Source: Pseudoalteromonas carrageenovora IAM 12662 (lineage in GTDB: Bacteria; Pseudomonadota; Gammaproteobacteria; Enterobacterales; Alteromonadaceae). Taken from it: a DNA stretch of 64,000 bases. The first letter of the stretch is position 1; every line of letters begins with the position of its first letter. Under the pieces are notes generated by a model. The model did not search any database. It had not been told where the DNA came from and was given only the letters and a program-made list of their open reading frames with translations. Both the position numbers and the translations under genes were made by a program. Shown here one piece after another: positions 35,648-46,709 of this stretch. Where the stretch lies: positions 1 to 64,000 of the forward strand of contig NZ_LT965930.1 in the NCBI RefSeq assembly GCF_900239935.1. The letters run 5' to 3'.

Positions 35648-37567
35648 ATGAAAAATAATTATAAGCCAGTAAATAAAACTTTTTACTTAACTTTTATTGC
35701 TACAAGTATTGTCCTTAGCGGTTGCAGCTATATGAAAGTTGACCCCTACAAAAATAGTTTCACAAAGGGGAATATGTTCACGGAAACTAAAAATGTTATT
35801 CCTTTTGAACCTTTGTCGAGACGTAAATGGGATAGTGCACTCATTACTGACTTTGATAAAGACGGCTATCAAGATGTATTAATTACTGAGCACACCCACG
35901 CAGTAAAAATTTTCTGGAATAACAAAGACAATACCTTTTCAGCACCTCAGATAATTATTAAAGGCGACACTCACGGCGTCGCTGTTGCTGATTATGACCT
36001 TGATGGAAGAATGGATTTAATAATTGCTCAAGGCGGTGGTGGCGGCTTAAAACCTCGTTTACCTGTATCGTTTCAAATAAATCACGACCGGACTGTTGAA
36101 GGTGGAGAAACATTTAATGATTTTGAACGTACACGCGGCCGTGCGGTTAAATTAATAGATGGCAATAACAGTGGCACCTTAGATTTAATGCTCTCAGCTT
36201 TTCCGCTTAAGAAGCAAAAAAAGGGAGCCAACCACATATATAAAAACGAAGGACATAATCAGTTTAAGTTTGTCGATTACTTACCTACTGCAAAATGGCT
36301 TGGATATAAGGCCTTAGTTAGTGATTTTGATAATGACGGGCACGATGATTTATTTTTTTACGGCGGAGATGACATTGTTGTAGCGCAGAGTAAATCTGAT
36401 TTAGGTTATAAAAATAAAAGTAAGGCTGTCCTAGGGGATAATCGCAATATTAGCCATGTAAGCAGCATGACCGAAATCGACTTTGATAATGACGGTGACT
36501 TCGATTTATTTTTAACCCGCGCTAAACATCAATTTGAACAACACACCTTTTATGATGCTCAATCTCAAAATTTTGCTTTCTTTACTCGTAACGAAGCATT
36601 TAAATTTGAAGACTTTAAAATCGAAGGTAATTTTGAAATAGAAAACCTGCAAATGGCATATCCTCATTTTAATGTGTTTATTGGTAAAAATAGTGAGCCG
36701 TTAAAACTTAAGGGTCATGGCGGTAGTGAACGTACGGTACAGGTAACAAAAGAACAAGCTGCTGGCTGGCCTAAAAAGCTAAGTAACAAAGGTTTATATA
36801 TAGGTTACTTAGGTAACGATACTTGGCGAGTAGCTGGCGATACTAAATCGCCGACCGCTGGTGTTATTAAAAGAGTGACCAATTCACCCAAAGTAAAAGG
36901 GCTTGAGCCATTACCAGCGGTGTTATTAGAAAACCGACAAGGTAAATTTGTTGATGCAACAGCCAAGCTCAATGTTAATTTAAGCGAACCTACAACCAGT
37001 GCTGTAGCCGGGGATTTTAATAATGATGGCTGGAGCGACTTATTTGTATTACGTTATGGTAACCCAGCAAAAGCGAACAAGCAGGTACTGTATTTAAATC
37101 AGCAAGGTAAAGGCTTTGAGGCTTTAAAAAATCATGGTGTTATTTCAACTGAACTTGGAGCAACAGGGGGCAGTGCACAGGCCTTTGATTACGATAATGA
37201 CGGCGACCTTGACTTAATTTACTCAAACGAGCGCGGCCGTTGGCATTTATTTACCAATAACACAGCTTTAGACGCGAAGCATAACTTTTTAGTCACTAAT
37301 ATTGGTTACTCACCTAACGCTGGTGTGTCGGCATTGGGAGCTACTGCGACTATAAAAGCGTGTGGGCAAACTTATAAACGAGTTGTAGGCGCAACAGGTG
37401 CCGGCTTTTCACAAAGCGAAAACAGCAAGCTACACATTGGTTTAGGTACGTGTACAAAGATAAATAATGTATCAGTTCGTTGGAGTAATAATGAACATGT
37501 AGATATTAGTAATGCGGTTATAAACGATGCTAACGGGGAGTTAGTTGGAAGAAAAAAGCCGATGTAA
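35648..37567 (+). CDS. FG-GAP/ASPIC-UnbV repeat lipoprotein, second copy
   Basis: This 639-residue paralogue of the protein at 23557 has lipobox VLSG-C. Calcium-binding FG-GAP blades occur throughout (TDFDKDGYQDVLITE, ADYDLDGRMDLIIAQ, SDFDNDGHDDLFFYG, DYDNDGDLDLIYS). The C-terminal ASPIC/UnbV domain contains VGATGAGFSQSENSKLHIGL. Both paralogues share the motif RRKWDxALIxDxDxDGYxD near the N-terminus. It is translationally close to the GH16 gene. Role unknown; a surface-bound glycan-interacting propeller is inferred. Confidence 0.82.
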   Translation: MKNNYKPVNKTFYLTFIATSIVLSGCSYMKVDPYKNSFTKGNMFTETKNVIPFEPLSRRKWDSALITDFDKDGYQDVLITEHTHAVKIFWNNKDNTFSAPQIIIKGDTHGVAVADYDLDGRMDLIIAQGGGGGLKPRLPVSFQINHDRTVEGGETFNDFERTRGRAVKLIDGNNSGTLDLMLSAFPLKKQKKGANHIYKNEGHNQFKFVDYLPTAKWLGYKALVSDFDNDGHDDLFFYGGDDIVVAQSKSDLGYKNKSKAVLGDNRNISHVSSMTEIDFDNDGDFDLFLTRAKHQFEQHTFYDAQSQNFAFFTRNEAFKFEDFKIEGNFEIENLQMAYPHFNVFIGKNSEPLKLKGHGGSERTVQVTKEQAAGWPKKLSNKGLYIGYLGNDTWRVAGDTKSPTAGVIKRVTNSPKVKGLEPLPAVLLENRQGKFVDATAKLNVNLSEPTTSAVAGDFNNDGWSDLFVLRYGNPAKANKQVLYLNQQGKGFEALKNHGVISTELGATGGSAQAFDYDNDGDLDLIYSNERGRWHLFTNNTALDAKHNFLVTNIGYSPNAGVSALGATATIKACGQTYKRVVGATGAGFSQSENSKLHIGLGTCTKINNVSVRWSNNEHVDISNAVINDANGELVGRKKPM

Positions 37568-37593
37568 GTAATTTAAATAAAAAATGCAGATAT

Positions 37594-37622
37594 AAAAATA
37601 GCGCTTAATTAGCGCTATTTTT
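37594..37622. terminator. Bidirectional intrinsic terminator
   Basis: AAAAATAGCGCT and AGCGCTATTTTT form a perfect 12-bp stem with a TAATT loop. A- and T-runs on opposite sides let it serve both the FG-GAP gene and the convergent TonB receptor. Confidence 0.9.
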
Positions 37623-37645
37623 ATATATTCAGTTTTCGTTATTTA

Positions 37646-40195
37646 CTAAAAGCTATACTCAACACTTGCACCTACATAACGTTTCCAATCACGAGGGTAA
37701 AACGCTTCACCAAAACCTTCAGAGTTTATACGTTGGCGAGTAGTGTACGACTTATCAAATAAGTTTTTAATGAATACACTAAACTGTAAGTTATCTTTGC
37801 TTACGCTTAAGTAACCATCCCAAATGCTTGACGATGGGTTAGCTGATTCGCCAAAGGCAAGTTCGTTAATTGATTGTGTATGGCTGCCATTATAACGCCA
37901 AACTGCACGTGTATTAGCATTCCAGCCTGTATCAGCAATTTGTGTATTATATGAAATAGTACTTAAAAATTGCTGCTCAGCATTATTAGGGAAAGATAAA
38001 CCCGTTTGATCAAAGCTCTGACGGCCTGTTGAATCAGTTGTACAACGAGAAGCAAGTAACCCACCATCATCTGCAGGACAGTTTATAGGTGTATCAGCAA
38101 AGTCCTCGTAGCGAGCATCAAAATAAGCGTAGTTAAACGACCACTTTAATTTATCTGATATTTTAACCACTACATCGGCTTCAATACCGGTTGAACGTGC
38201 TTGTGCTGCGTTTACATAGCCTGCAAAAATAATGTTATTTTCTTCATCTATTACACGGCTGGCACGCACTTGATAATCGTCAACTTTCATATCAAAGTAC
38301 GTAAAGTTAAACAGTAAATCATTATCAAAATACGCTGAACGCAGACCTACTTCAAAGTTTGAAGAGTTTTCAGGAGCGGTAGGGAAGTTGTCTGCATCGG
38401 CAGGGTCTGTATTTGTTGTTACAAAGTAAGATGCCCCTTTATAGCCGGTAGAATAATTTACATAACCGCGAATATCATCAGTAAAGTCATACCCTACAAC
38501 CGCTTTGTATATAAAGGCGGTGTCTGAGTTATCAAATTTAGTTGGCGCGTCTTGGCGTAAAATAAGCGATGGATCTGTTTGAGCAAGCTCTAATACTTCA
38601 TTGAATGTTTCCATTCCAACACCCGTAGAAGGTGTTGCCAAATCTGTACGAGCAAAGGTTGCATCACTTTTTTCGTGTAATAATCTAAAACCAAAAGTAG
38701 CATCTAATTGCTCAGTTATTTGGTATTCAAGTTGTCCAAAAATAGCGACGTTTTCAAAGCCAGTTGTAAAATCACCACTATTTAGTAAGCGAGAAGGCGT
38801 TAGTAATGAGCGGTCGTCATCGCCAGTAGTTGCATAGTTAGCTAAAAAAGCATCGGTAGATTGCTTTGAATAACACCCTGTTAATTCGCCGCCTTCAATA
38901 AAGCCACGGTTACCTGCAATACAGCCATCGCGTACCTCTGAGCGTTGGCCGTCGGTATCATGGTAAAAAAGGCCTAATACCCAATCAAACTTTTCATTGT
39001 TAAACGATGAGATGCGAAATTCTTGTTGAAGCACATCAACTGATTCGTTACCACCAAAAGCGGTTCGCTCTACAGGAAAATTAATAGTGAAAAATGCTGA
39101 ACTGTTATATAAATCAAAATCTCTGTAGCTACCATTATAGCTAAGCGTAATTTCATCATTTAGGTAGTAATCAGCCGATATTGAAAAGCCAAAATTTTCT
39201 GTTCTACCAAAGTTACCTTCTGCATTACGTGATGTAACTGGGCCGCCGGCTTCTTCAAAAGTAGACTCAGGATTAACACGGTTATAAGTTGTGCCTTCAA
39301 TGGTGCCATCATCTTTTACATTAACAATTGGACGAGGGCCAAAATCTGGGTTTATTCCTCCTAAACGAGTAAGAGAACAACAATTTGTGTCTGTCTCTGA
39401 ATATTCTAAGCGAAATAGTACGTTTAGCTCTTCACCGTTGTCGTACAAAAGTTGGCCGCGACCAGCTTTCGTTGTTTTTGCGCCAATAGTGTAATCTTCT
39501 TCACCAGGCATGGTGTTTTTTATCCAACCATCAATATCACTGTATTGTGCGTTAAATCGAGCTGCCCAGTTTTCGTTAAGTGGTACATTTACGGTGCCGC
39601 TAAAATCAGTGCCATCAAACTCAGTAACTTGTGCTCTAACCGTGCCTGAAACTCGGTCATCTAGTTGCGGCTTTTTAGTTACATAATGCAATAGGCCTGT
39701 TGATGTGTTTTGGCCAAATAAAGTGCCTTGTGGGCCGCGCATTGCTTCTACACGCTGTACATCTGAAATAGGTAAGTTAAGCATTGATTGGCGAGGTAAT
39801 ACTTCACCATCTATAACGACTAGGTTTGAAGACTGTAAGCCAATTGAATTTGTGAAAGTGCCTATACCACGTGTTTTTAATGTTGTAGTTCGTATTTCAC
39901 TGCTGTCATCAATGCCAAAACCAGGTAAGTAGGTGACTAGATCAAACCCATTATCTATACCAATTTCTTCAATTAAATCACCGCTTAGCACTTCGATTGA
40001 AGAGGGAACTTCTTTTAATGCTTGATCGCGTTTTTGTGCGCTCACTAAAATAACTTCAAAATCGTCTGAATTGCTTTTAGCTTGTTTTGCGGTTGTTTCT
40101 TCTTGTGCATATGCAGTGTGTGTGAAAGCTGATAAAGAACAACATGCAAGTAATATTGCTGTATGCAATTTACTGTGTTTAAGCATTTTAACCAC
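37646..40195 (-). CDS. TonB-dependent receptor, carrageenan locus (849 residues)
   Basis: The signal peptide ends near AYAQE. TonB-box-like FEVILVSAQKRDQALKEVPS is at about residues 44-63, the plug has RVEAMRGPQGTLFGQNTSTG, and the barrel ends with WKRYVGASVEYSF. Its plug resembles the iron/FecA-like and sugar receptors with the QKR-type TonB box rather than the TGVRSSL type seen in the other two receptors here. The gene is on the minus strand behind a perfect locus operator at 40348, indicating coregulation and probable import of carrageenan oligosaccharides. Confidence 0.9.
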   Translation of the reverse strand: MVKMLKHSKLHTAILLACCSLSAFTHTAYAQEETTAKQAKSNSDDFEVILVSAQKRDQALKEVPSSIEVLSGDLIEEIGIDNGFDLVTYLPGFGIDDSSEIRTTTLKTRGIGTFTNSIGLQSSNLVVIDGEVLPRQSMLNLPISDVQRVEAMRGPQGTLFGQNTSTGLLHYVTKKPQLDDRVSGTVRAQVTEFDGTDFSGTVNVPLNENWAARFNAQYSDIDGWIKNTMPGEEDYTIGAKTTKAGRGQLLYDNGEELNVLFRLEYSETDTNCCSLTRLGGINPDFGPRPIVNVKDDGTIEGTTYNRVNPESTFEEAGGPVTSRNAEGNFGRTENFGFSISADYYLNDEITLSYNGSYRDFDLYNSSAFFTINFPVERTAFGGNESVDVLQQEFRISSFNNEKFDWVLGLFYHDTDGQRSEVRDGCIAGNRGFIEGGELTGCYSKQSTDAFLANYATTGDDDRSLLTPSRLLNSGDFTTGFENVAIFGQLEYQITEQLDATFGFRLLHEKSDATFARTDLATPSTGVGMETFNEVLELAQTDPSLILRQDAPTKFDNSDTAFIYKAVVGYDFTDDIRGYVNYSTGYKGASYFVTTNTDPADADNFPTAPENSSNFEVGLRSAYFDNDLLFNFTYFDMKVDDYQVRASRVIDEENNIIFAGYVNAAQARSTGIEADVVVKISDKLKWSFNYAYFDARYEDFADTPINCPADDGGLLASRCTTDSTGRQSFDQTGLSFPNNAEQQFLSTISYNTQIADTGWNANTRAVWRYNGSHTQSINELAFGESANPSSSIWDGYLSVSKDNLQFSVFIKNLFDKSYTTRQRINSEGFGEAFYPRDWKRYVGASVEYSF

Positions 40196-40531
40196 TCCGT
40201 TTCTTCATAATTACTGTGTGTGCAGATAATGCAACGGCAGTATCTGTTATTTAGAATCAGGCTAATTAAACAGCGACTCTTAATTGCGATAAAGCTATAA
40301 GCAATCAAGAAGTGTAAATAACCGCGAATGATTCATTCTAACAATTTAAACATATGATGTTTGCAAGTGCAATGTGTTGATTACTTGTTTATTAAATGTT
40401 GCTTGTAATATTGAGGTTGTAACCTTGTATTGCTGTTTAAGTAACACAAGATTATTAAGTTAAGTGACTGAATTTTAATCTCTAATCTAAATTACAAATT
40501 TAGGTTGAAAAAATAATTCAATTTTTAAAAA
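40196..40531 (-). other. 336-bp intergenic region before TonB receptor 2
   Basis: It holds the perfect locus operator at 40348-40362 and AT-rich sequence. No gene or clear terminator for the upstream multihaem gene was seen. Confidence 0.5.
40348..40362. promoter_or_regulatory. Carrageenan-locus operator, site 4
   Basis: AAACATATGATGTTT is a perfect (reverse-complement) copy, 153 bp before the TonB receptor transcribed leftward from 40195. Confidence 0.78.
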
Positions 40532-42666
40532 TTATTTTAAACGAGCAAAAAAGTGGTAATCCTCAGAATTTTTCAGCTTTTGAGCAAAGCTCATCCCTAA
40601 GTTTTTAAGCTGCTGCGCATTATTATAAGCACCAATTTTGAGTTTTAATTCACTCACAGCTTGCGCTGTTGAGCCAATGCTATCTAGTGCTAAAAAATAC
40701 AAATAAGCGTATTGCACGTTATTACTCTCAAGTGTCATTGCGCGTTTAAACGAATCAACTGCTGCAGGTTTGTTACCGCTTCTAATAAGCGCCATACCAT
40801 TTGCATAATGCAGCGGCGCAGAGGTAGGTACTGCGTTTAAACCACTGTTTAACGTGCTTTGCATTTTTGCTGTTTGACCAAGGCGATAATAAATATCGGC
40901 TAAATTTACATAACTTGCATCAAAGTAAGGGTCAACGCTAATGCCTTTTTGTAACGACTTTATAGCACCGTTTATGTCTTGCTTGTTAAGCGCGAGCAGA
41001 CTTTGATTGATGTTGCCTTCACCGCGCCATGTATTGACGGTATTGGCGTGTGCGAGCTCTATAATTGATTGATTAAGCCCGTTTAACTGCGCTGTTGTTT
41101 GGCTTAGGTTTTGCGCTGCAGCAACACGCACTGACTTTAATTTGTCGGTTAATAGTTGTTTGTAGCTTTTCAAGCGCTCTGCTTCGGGGAGTAAAAAGCC
41201 CACTTTAGCAATCGCTAAGCGAATAAGCGGAAGCGGCGAATTAACCCAACTTTTTACTGTGGCATCGTTTAGCTCAGCACCTGAGTTGCCTAGATATGCA
41301 ATTGCACTGGCGCGGTCTATTTCGTTTAACGAAAAGTCATTAATTAAGCTCATATGTGCATTTTGCGATATCGCTTTTAATGAGCGCAGTTCAAGCATAC
41401 TGTGCTCGCTTGCACTTAATTCAGGTGCTTTACCATGCCATTTTTCAAGTGTGCTTTCTGCCCATTCGTTGGTTTTACCGTCGTGGCATTGCACACATGC
41501 ATTAGGTGTATCGTATTTTATTGATATGTCAGGGCGCGGAATTTTAAAGCTGTGGTCGCGCCTGTCATCAACGCCCATGTATCTGTTGGTTGGCATATGG
41601 CAGTTAACACATTGCGCCCCGGTTGATTGTTCTTTATGACGATGATGCTCGGGTTTGTTGTATTCGCTCGCACTGTGGCACTGTAAGCACAGCCCATTTG
41701 TTTTTGTTTTAACTTTCATGGTGTGTTTATCGTGGCAGTCAACACAGTTAACCCCGGCTTTGTACATTTTACTTTGTGCAAAAGAGCCAAACACATACAC
41801 TTCTTCTTTAATTTGGCCATCGGCGTGATACAAATTCGGTTCTAAAAATGAAGGGCTAAATTGGTCTAAAAACGCTTGGCTGTTATCAAAGCCATCAGTC
41901 AGTGGGCTTCTAAGCGAATGACACGCATAACAGCCTTGCATAAAGCTGTTATCGCGCGGCTCACCTTGCCAAGTAGCAATTTTATTATCGCCAATTATTT
42001 TCCACTGCGACATATTGGTAGGGCTTGTTTGAGCCGATTTAGTCACTTTTTTAGTTTTATGTTCATCCGTTATATCGCTGTGGCACGATTTACAACCCAC
42101 ATTAATATTTGAAAAGTGCGTATCAAAGCTTTCTTTTTCAGTAGTGTAATTACGCTTTAAATTATCTGAATGGCAATCGGCGCACATGCCGTTCCAGTTT
42201 TGTAGAGGTTGCAGCCAATGGAGACGGTCGTTAGGTTTTACATCCTCGTTAGCGTAGTTAGCATACCAACGCTGGCCGCCTAGTGATTTAGCGCGACTAT
42301 CCCATGCAAAAGGAAATACTTGGTATTTGCCTTTTTCAACTTCAATTAAATACTGCTGCAATGGGTCAAAGCCAAATACATAACTTACGGTGTACGTTTT
42401 TTAGTGCCTTGCTCGGTCAAATCAATTAAAAAGGACTCTTTTTCTTTATAAAAAACGGCTTTTTGAGAAAAGTGGGTCGCGGTTATATTACTAAAATCAC
42501 CAAGCACGGTATCTTTATTGGCTAAAGCCATTGAGTTTGCATGGTCTGACTGCTTCCAATCATGGGTTTGTTGTTGATGACAAGACTGGCATTCCTCGTT
42601 TGCAATCGCTGAAAAGCAACTGCATAAAAAAAGAACAACAAAAAGGCTGTTTTTTATATTTATCAT
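40532..42666 (-). pseudogene. Octahaem c-type cytochrome-TPR protein, single frameshift
   Basis: Two adjacent reading frames make one gene. The N-terminal frame begins at 42666 with a signal peptide (FSAIANE) and haem motif CQSCH, and stops at 42385. The other frame resumes in register as YTVSYVFGFDPLQQYL and runs to 40532. A run of six A (minus strand; T at 42397-42402) is the break: one more A would restore the frame. Eight CxxCH motifs occur in total (CQSCH, CADCH, CKSCH, CYACH, CVDCH, CLQCH, CVNCH, CVQCH), followed by HEAT-like and TPR repeats. It is probably a periplasmic electron-transfer protein of unknown partner. A sequencing or assembly error is equally possible. Confidence 0.8.
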
Positions 42667-42819
42667 TTTAGAATTCACCTTTAATAGCACACCAATACAT
42701 ACTTAAAATTAAATAACGGGCCGCAGCTAAGCACACAGTAAATAGGCTTTGCCTTTAAACTGACACTGTCATTAGGCTTAAGTAATAGTAAGAAATTGAA
42801 AAATTAATTTCAGAATATC

Positions 42820-42834
42820 ATACATCATATGTTT
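42820..42834. promoter_or_regulatory. Carrageenan-locus operator, site 5 (divergent promoter region)
   Basis: ATACATCATATGTTT has one mismatch. It lies 154 bp from the multihaem start (minus) and 177 bp from the sulfatase start (plus), so it could control both divergent units. Confidence 0.68.
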
Positions 42835-43001
42835 GCAATATTGTTATGTTTTGTTTAGTGTAGCGATATTGTGATTTATAAACGCATTATTTACAACTCA
42901 ACCATTAAATTAACTAGCCGTAATAGTCTAATATAACCAATATGTTAGCTATGGTGTAATTAATATTTTTTAGCTATGTGCTTAACTATTATATTAAATA
43001 G

Positions 43002-44432
<1,431 letters not shown>

Positions 44433-44452
44433 AAATTTATAGGTAATAATAA

Positions 44453-45616
44453 ATGAAAATAGAATCTGTTGAAGCATTACTAGGCTGCGTTGGCAAACGT
44501 AACCAGCTTTTAGTAAAAGTTGTAACCGAGTGTGGTATTGTTGGCTGGGGCGAGTCTGGTCTTTCAAATCGTGAGCATGCAGTCATTGGTGCCATACAGC
44601 ATTTTGCAGGCTTTTTGAAAGGTCAAGACCCTCGTAAAATTGGTCGTATTTGGCAAGAGCTTTATCGAAGTCATTATTTTGAAGGTGGCCGTGTAATTAC
44701 GGCCGCTATTTCAGCGATTGATATTGCCCTTTATGATATTTTAGGTAAATCATTACAAGTGCCGGTGTATCAACTTTTAGGCGGTAAACAACGTGAGCAC
44801 ATAGCGTGTTTTGCGTGTTGCTATACTGAGGCCGACCCAGATAAATTTGATGATTTAGTAAAAGAAGCTAAAGCACTTATAGCGCTAGGTTGGACAACAA
44901 TTAGAGTGATACCGAGTCGTTTTGACGACCCTGTTTTTTTTGAACCACAAGAATCTATAACGCGCACAGCTCGCTGCTTAAATGAGCTGCGTAAAGTACT
45001 TGGGCCTGATATTACACTCGGTATTGATTACCATCACAGATTAAGCGTGGCTGAAGCCGCTTCGTTTTGCCAACGTTTAAAGCCCGACACGCTTGATTTT
45101 ATTGAAGAGCCGATTCGTCATGAGTCTCCTGATGCATATAAAACGCTGCGTACTTTAACGCATATTCCTTTTGCTATTGGTGAAGAATTTAGTTCTAAAT
45201 GGGCAGCTAAGCCTTATATAGAGCAGGGGCTTACTCAATATTTACGTGTAGATGTGTGTAACATTGGTGGCTTAACGGAGGCGATGAAAGTAGCAGGCTG
45301 GGCTGAGGCACATTATATAGATGTTATGCCACATAACCCGCTTGGCCCTGTGTGTACAGCAGCAACAAATCATTTTGCAGCAGCACTACCAAATTTAGGC
45401 TTAATGGAAACACACCAGGGGCCATTTAGTGAGTTTGGCGCCCATGATCCACTTCTTTTTCCTAAGCAGCATGTATTAACAGGTAATAAGTTTACCATTC
45501 CTGAAGTACCTGGTTTAGGTGTTGAAGTGAACGAAGCCGCGTTCAAATTGGCAACCCCTGTAGAAACCGAAGCGCCGCATTTATCAAAGCGTGATGGCTC
45601 ACATACTAACTGGTAA
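44453..45616 (+). CDS. Enolase-superfamily dehydratase, D-galactonate dehydratase-like
   Basis: This 387-residue protein matches the galactonate dehydratase (DgoD) pattern: metal ligands at D192 (GIDYHHR), E218/E219 (FIEEPI) and E244/E245 (AIGEEF). H294 in MPHNPLGPV corresponds to the catalytic His in the DgoD HCPLGP motif. It would convert D-galactonate to 2-keto-3-deoxygalactonate in the cytoplasm. It is 20 bp downstream of the sulfatase and 17 bp upstream of a lactonase, which would provide galactonate. Activity on another sugar acid cannot be excluded. Confidence 0.8.
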   Translation: MKIESVEALLGCVGKRNQLLVKVVTECGIVGWGESGLSNREHAVIGAIQHFAGFLKGQDPRKIGRIWQELYRSHYFEGGRVITAAISAIDIALYDILGKSLQVPVYQLLGGKQREHIACFACCYTEADPDKFDDLVKEAKALIALGWTTIRVIPSRFDDPVFFEPQESITRTARCLNELRKVLGPDITLGIDYHHRLSVAEAASFCQRLKPDTLDFIEEPIRHESPDAYKTLRTLTHIPFAIGEEFSSKWAAKPYIEQGLTQYLRVDVCNIGGLTEAMKVAGWAEAHYIDVMPHNPLGPVCTAATNHFAAALPNLGLMETHQGPFSEFGAHDPLLFPKQHVLTGNKFTIPEVPGLGVEVNEAAFKLATPVETEAPHLSKRDGSHTNW

Positions 45617-45633
45617 CTTGCTCAGAGAATTAA

Positions 45634-46509
45634 ATGAATACACTTACAGCAACTGTTTTTGATAACACACTAAATTTTGTAGGCGAGGGCCCTTTGTGGC
45701 ACCCGATGACACAAACGCTTTATTGGGTCGATTTTCCAAACCATATTTTGCACAGCAGAAAAGGCGACCATAAAGTCGAGCAACGCTTTGATGATATGGT
45801 TACCGCTTTGGCTTGGGTAAACAATGAAACCCTATTACTATCAAGTGATAAAGGCCTAAATACCTATAATACCAGCACGCATAAGCAAACTTTTTTGTGC
45901 AGCGTTGAAGCAGATAAACCTGACAACCGCAGCAACGATGGGCGTGCCGATCCGTGGGGTGGGTTTTGGATAAGCACAATGCACAGCGATGCTCACGAAA
46001 ACGAAGGGGCTATATATCGTTATTACAACGGCGTAGTTACTCAAGTTGTTAGTGATTTAACCATACCCAATGGTATTTGTTTTGATAAGTTGCGTGCAAG
46101 AGCTTATTACGCAGATTCAAAAACGCAAAAAATTTACCGATTTGACGTCGACTCACTTACAGGTTCGCCAATAGGGGAGAGCGTGTTATTTTTTGACTAT
46201 TCAAGCTCAGCTGTATCACCTGATGGCGCTATAATTGATAGCGAAGGCAACATGTGGATTGCACTTTGGGATGGCGCACGTGTAGATTGCATATCGCCCG
46301 AAGCTAAGGTAATTCAAAGCTTGGCGACTCAAACACCTCGCCCTACCTGCCCAGCGTTTGGCGATGACGGTACAACACTTTACGTAACGTCAGCACAATG
46401 TGGCCTAGAAGATACCCCAGTTGATGCTATACCTCACGGCGCTACGCTTGCATTTAAAAATGCGGTAAAAGGCGTATCAGAGCCTTGCGTTAAAATAGAC
46501 GGCTTTTAA
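45634..46509 (+). CDS. SMP-30/gluconolactonase-family sugar lactonase
   Basis: This 291-residue cytoplasmic six-bladed propeller shows the SMP-30 hallmarks: FVGEGPLWHP at residues 15-24 (metal Glu), NDGRADPWGGFWISTM near 103-118, LTIPNGICFD with the metal Asn, and SPDGAIIDSEGNMWIALWDG with the metal Asp. It has no signal peptide, unlike the lipoprotein at 25523. It probably opens galactono-lactone formed by galactose oxidation, feeding the adjacent DgoD-like enzyme. Confidence 0.84.
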   Translation: MNTLTATVFDNTLNFVGEGPLWHPMTQTLYWVDFPNHILHSRKGDHKVEQRFDDMVTALAWVNNETLLLSSDKGLNTYNTSTHKQTFLCSVEADKPDNRSNDGRADPWGGFWISTMHSDAHENEGAIYRYYNGVVTQVVSDLTIPNGICFDKLRARAYYADSKTQKIYRFDVDSLTGSPIGESVLFFDYSSSAVSPDGAIIDSEGNMWIALWDGARVDCISPEAKVIQSLATQTPRPTCPAFGDDGTTLYVTSAQCGLEDTPVDAIPHGATLAFKNAVKGVSEPCVKIDGF

Positions 46510-46593
46510 TTTTACGTATTCACTTTAAATATTAATTTTGTGTTTTTTCTCTTACATTGATTAGATGTGAGAGAAAAAACACATTGCATACAT

Positions 46594-46608
46594 AAACATC
46601 ATATGTTT
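46594..46608. promoter_or_regulatory. Carrageenan-locus operator, site 6
   Basis: AAACATCATATGTTT is a perfect copy, 102 bp before the sugar transporter gene. Confidence 0.78.
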
Positions 46609-46709
46609 ATATTGTTTTTACTAATTCTATCAATGTTATTCTTTTATATGTTGTAGAGCACTTATTACCAACACAGTAAAAGTATAAAAATAAAACTAAG
46701 GGTAATACA

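Noticed and set aside
40532..42690. Two separate genes for the multihaem region
   Set aside because: The frames abut at a six-A run and the translated ends join smoothly into one protein, so a single frameshifted gene explains the data better.
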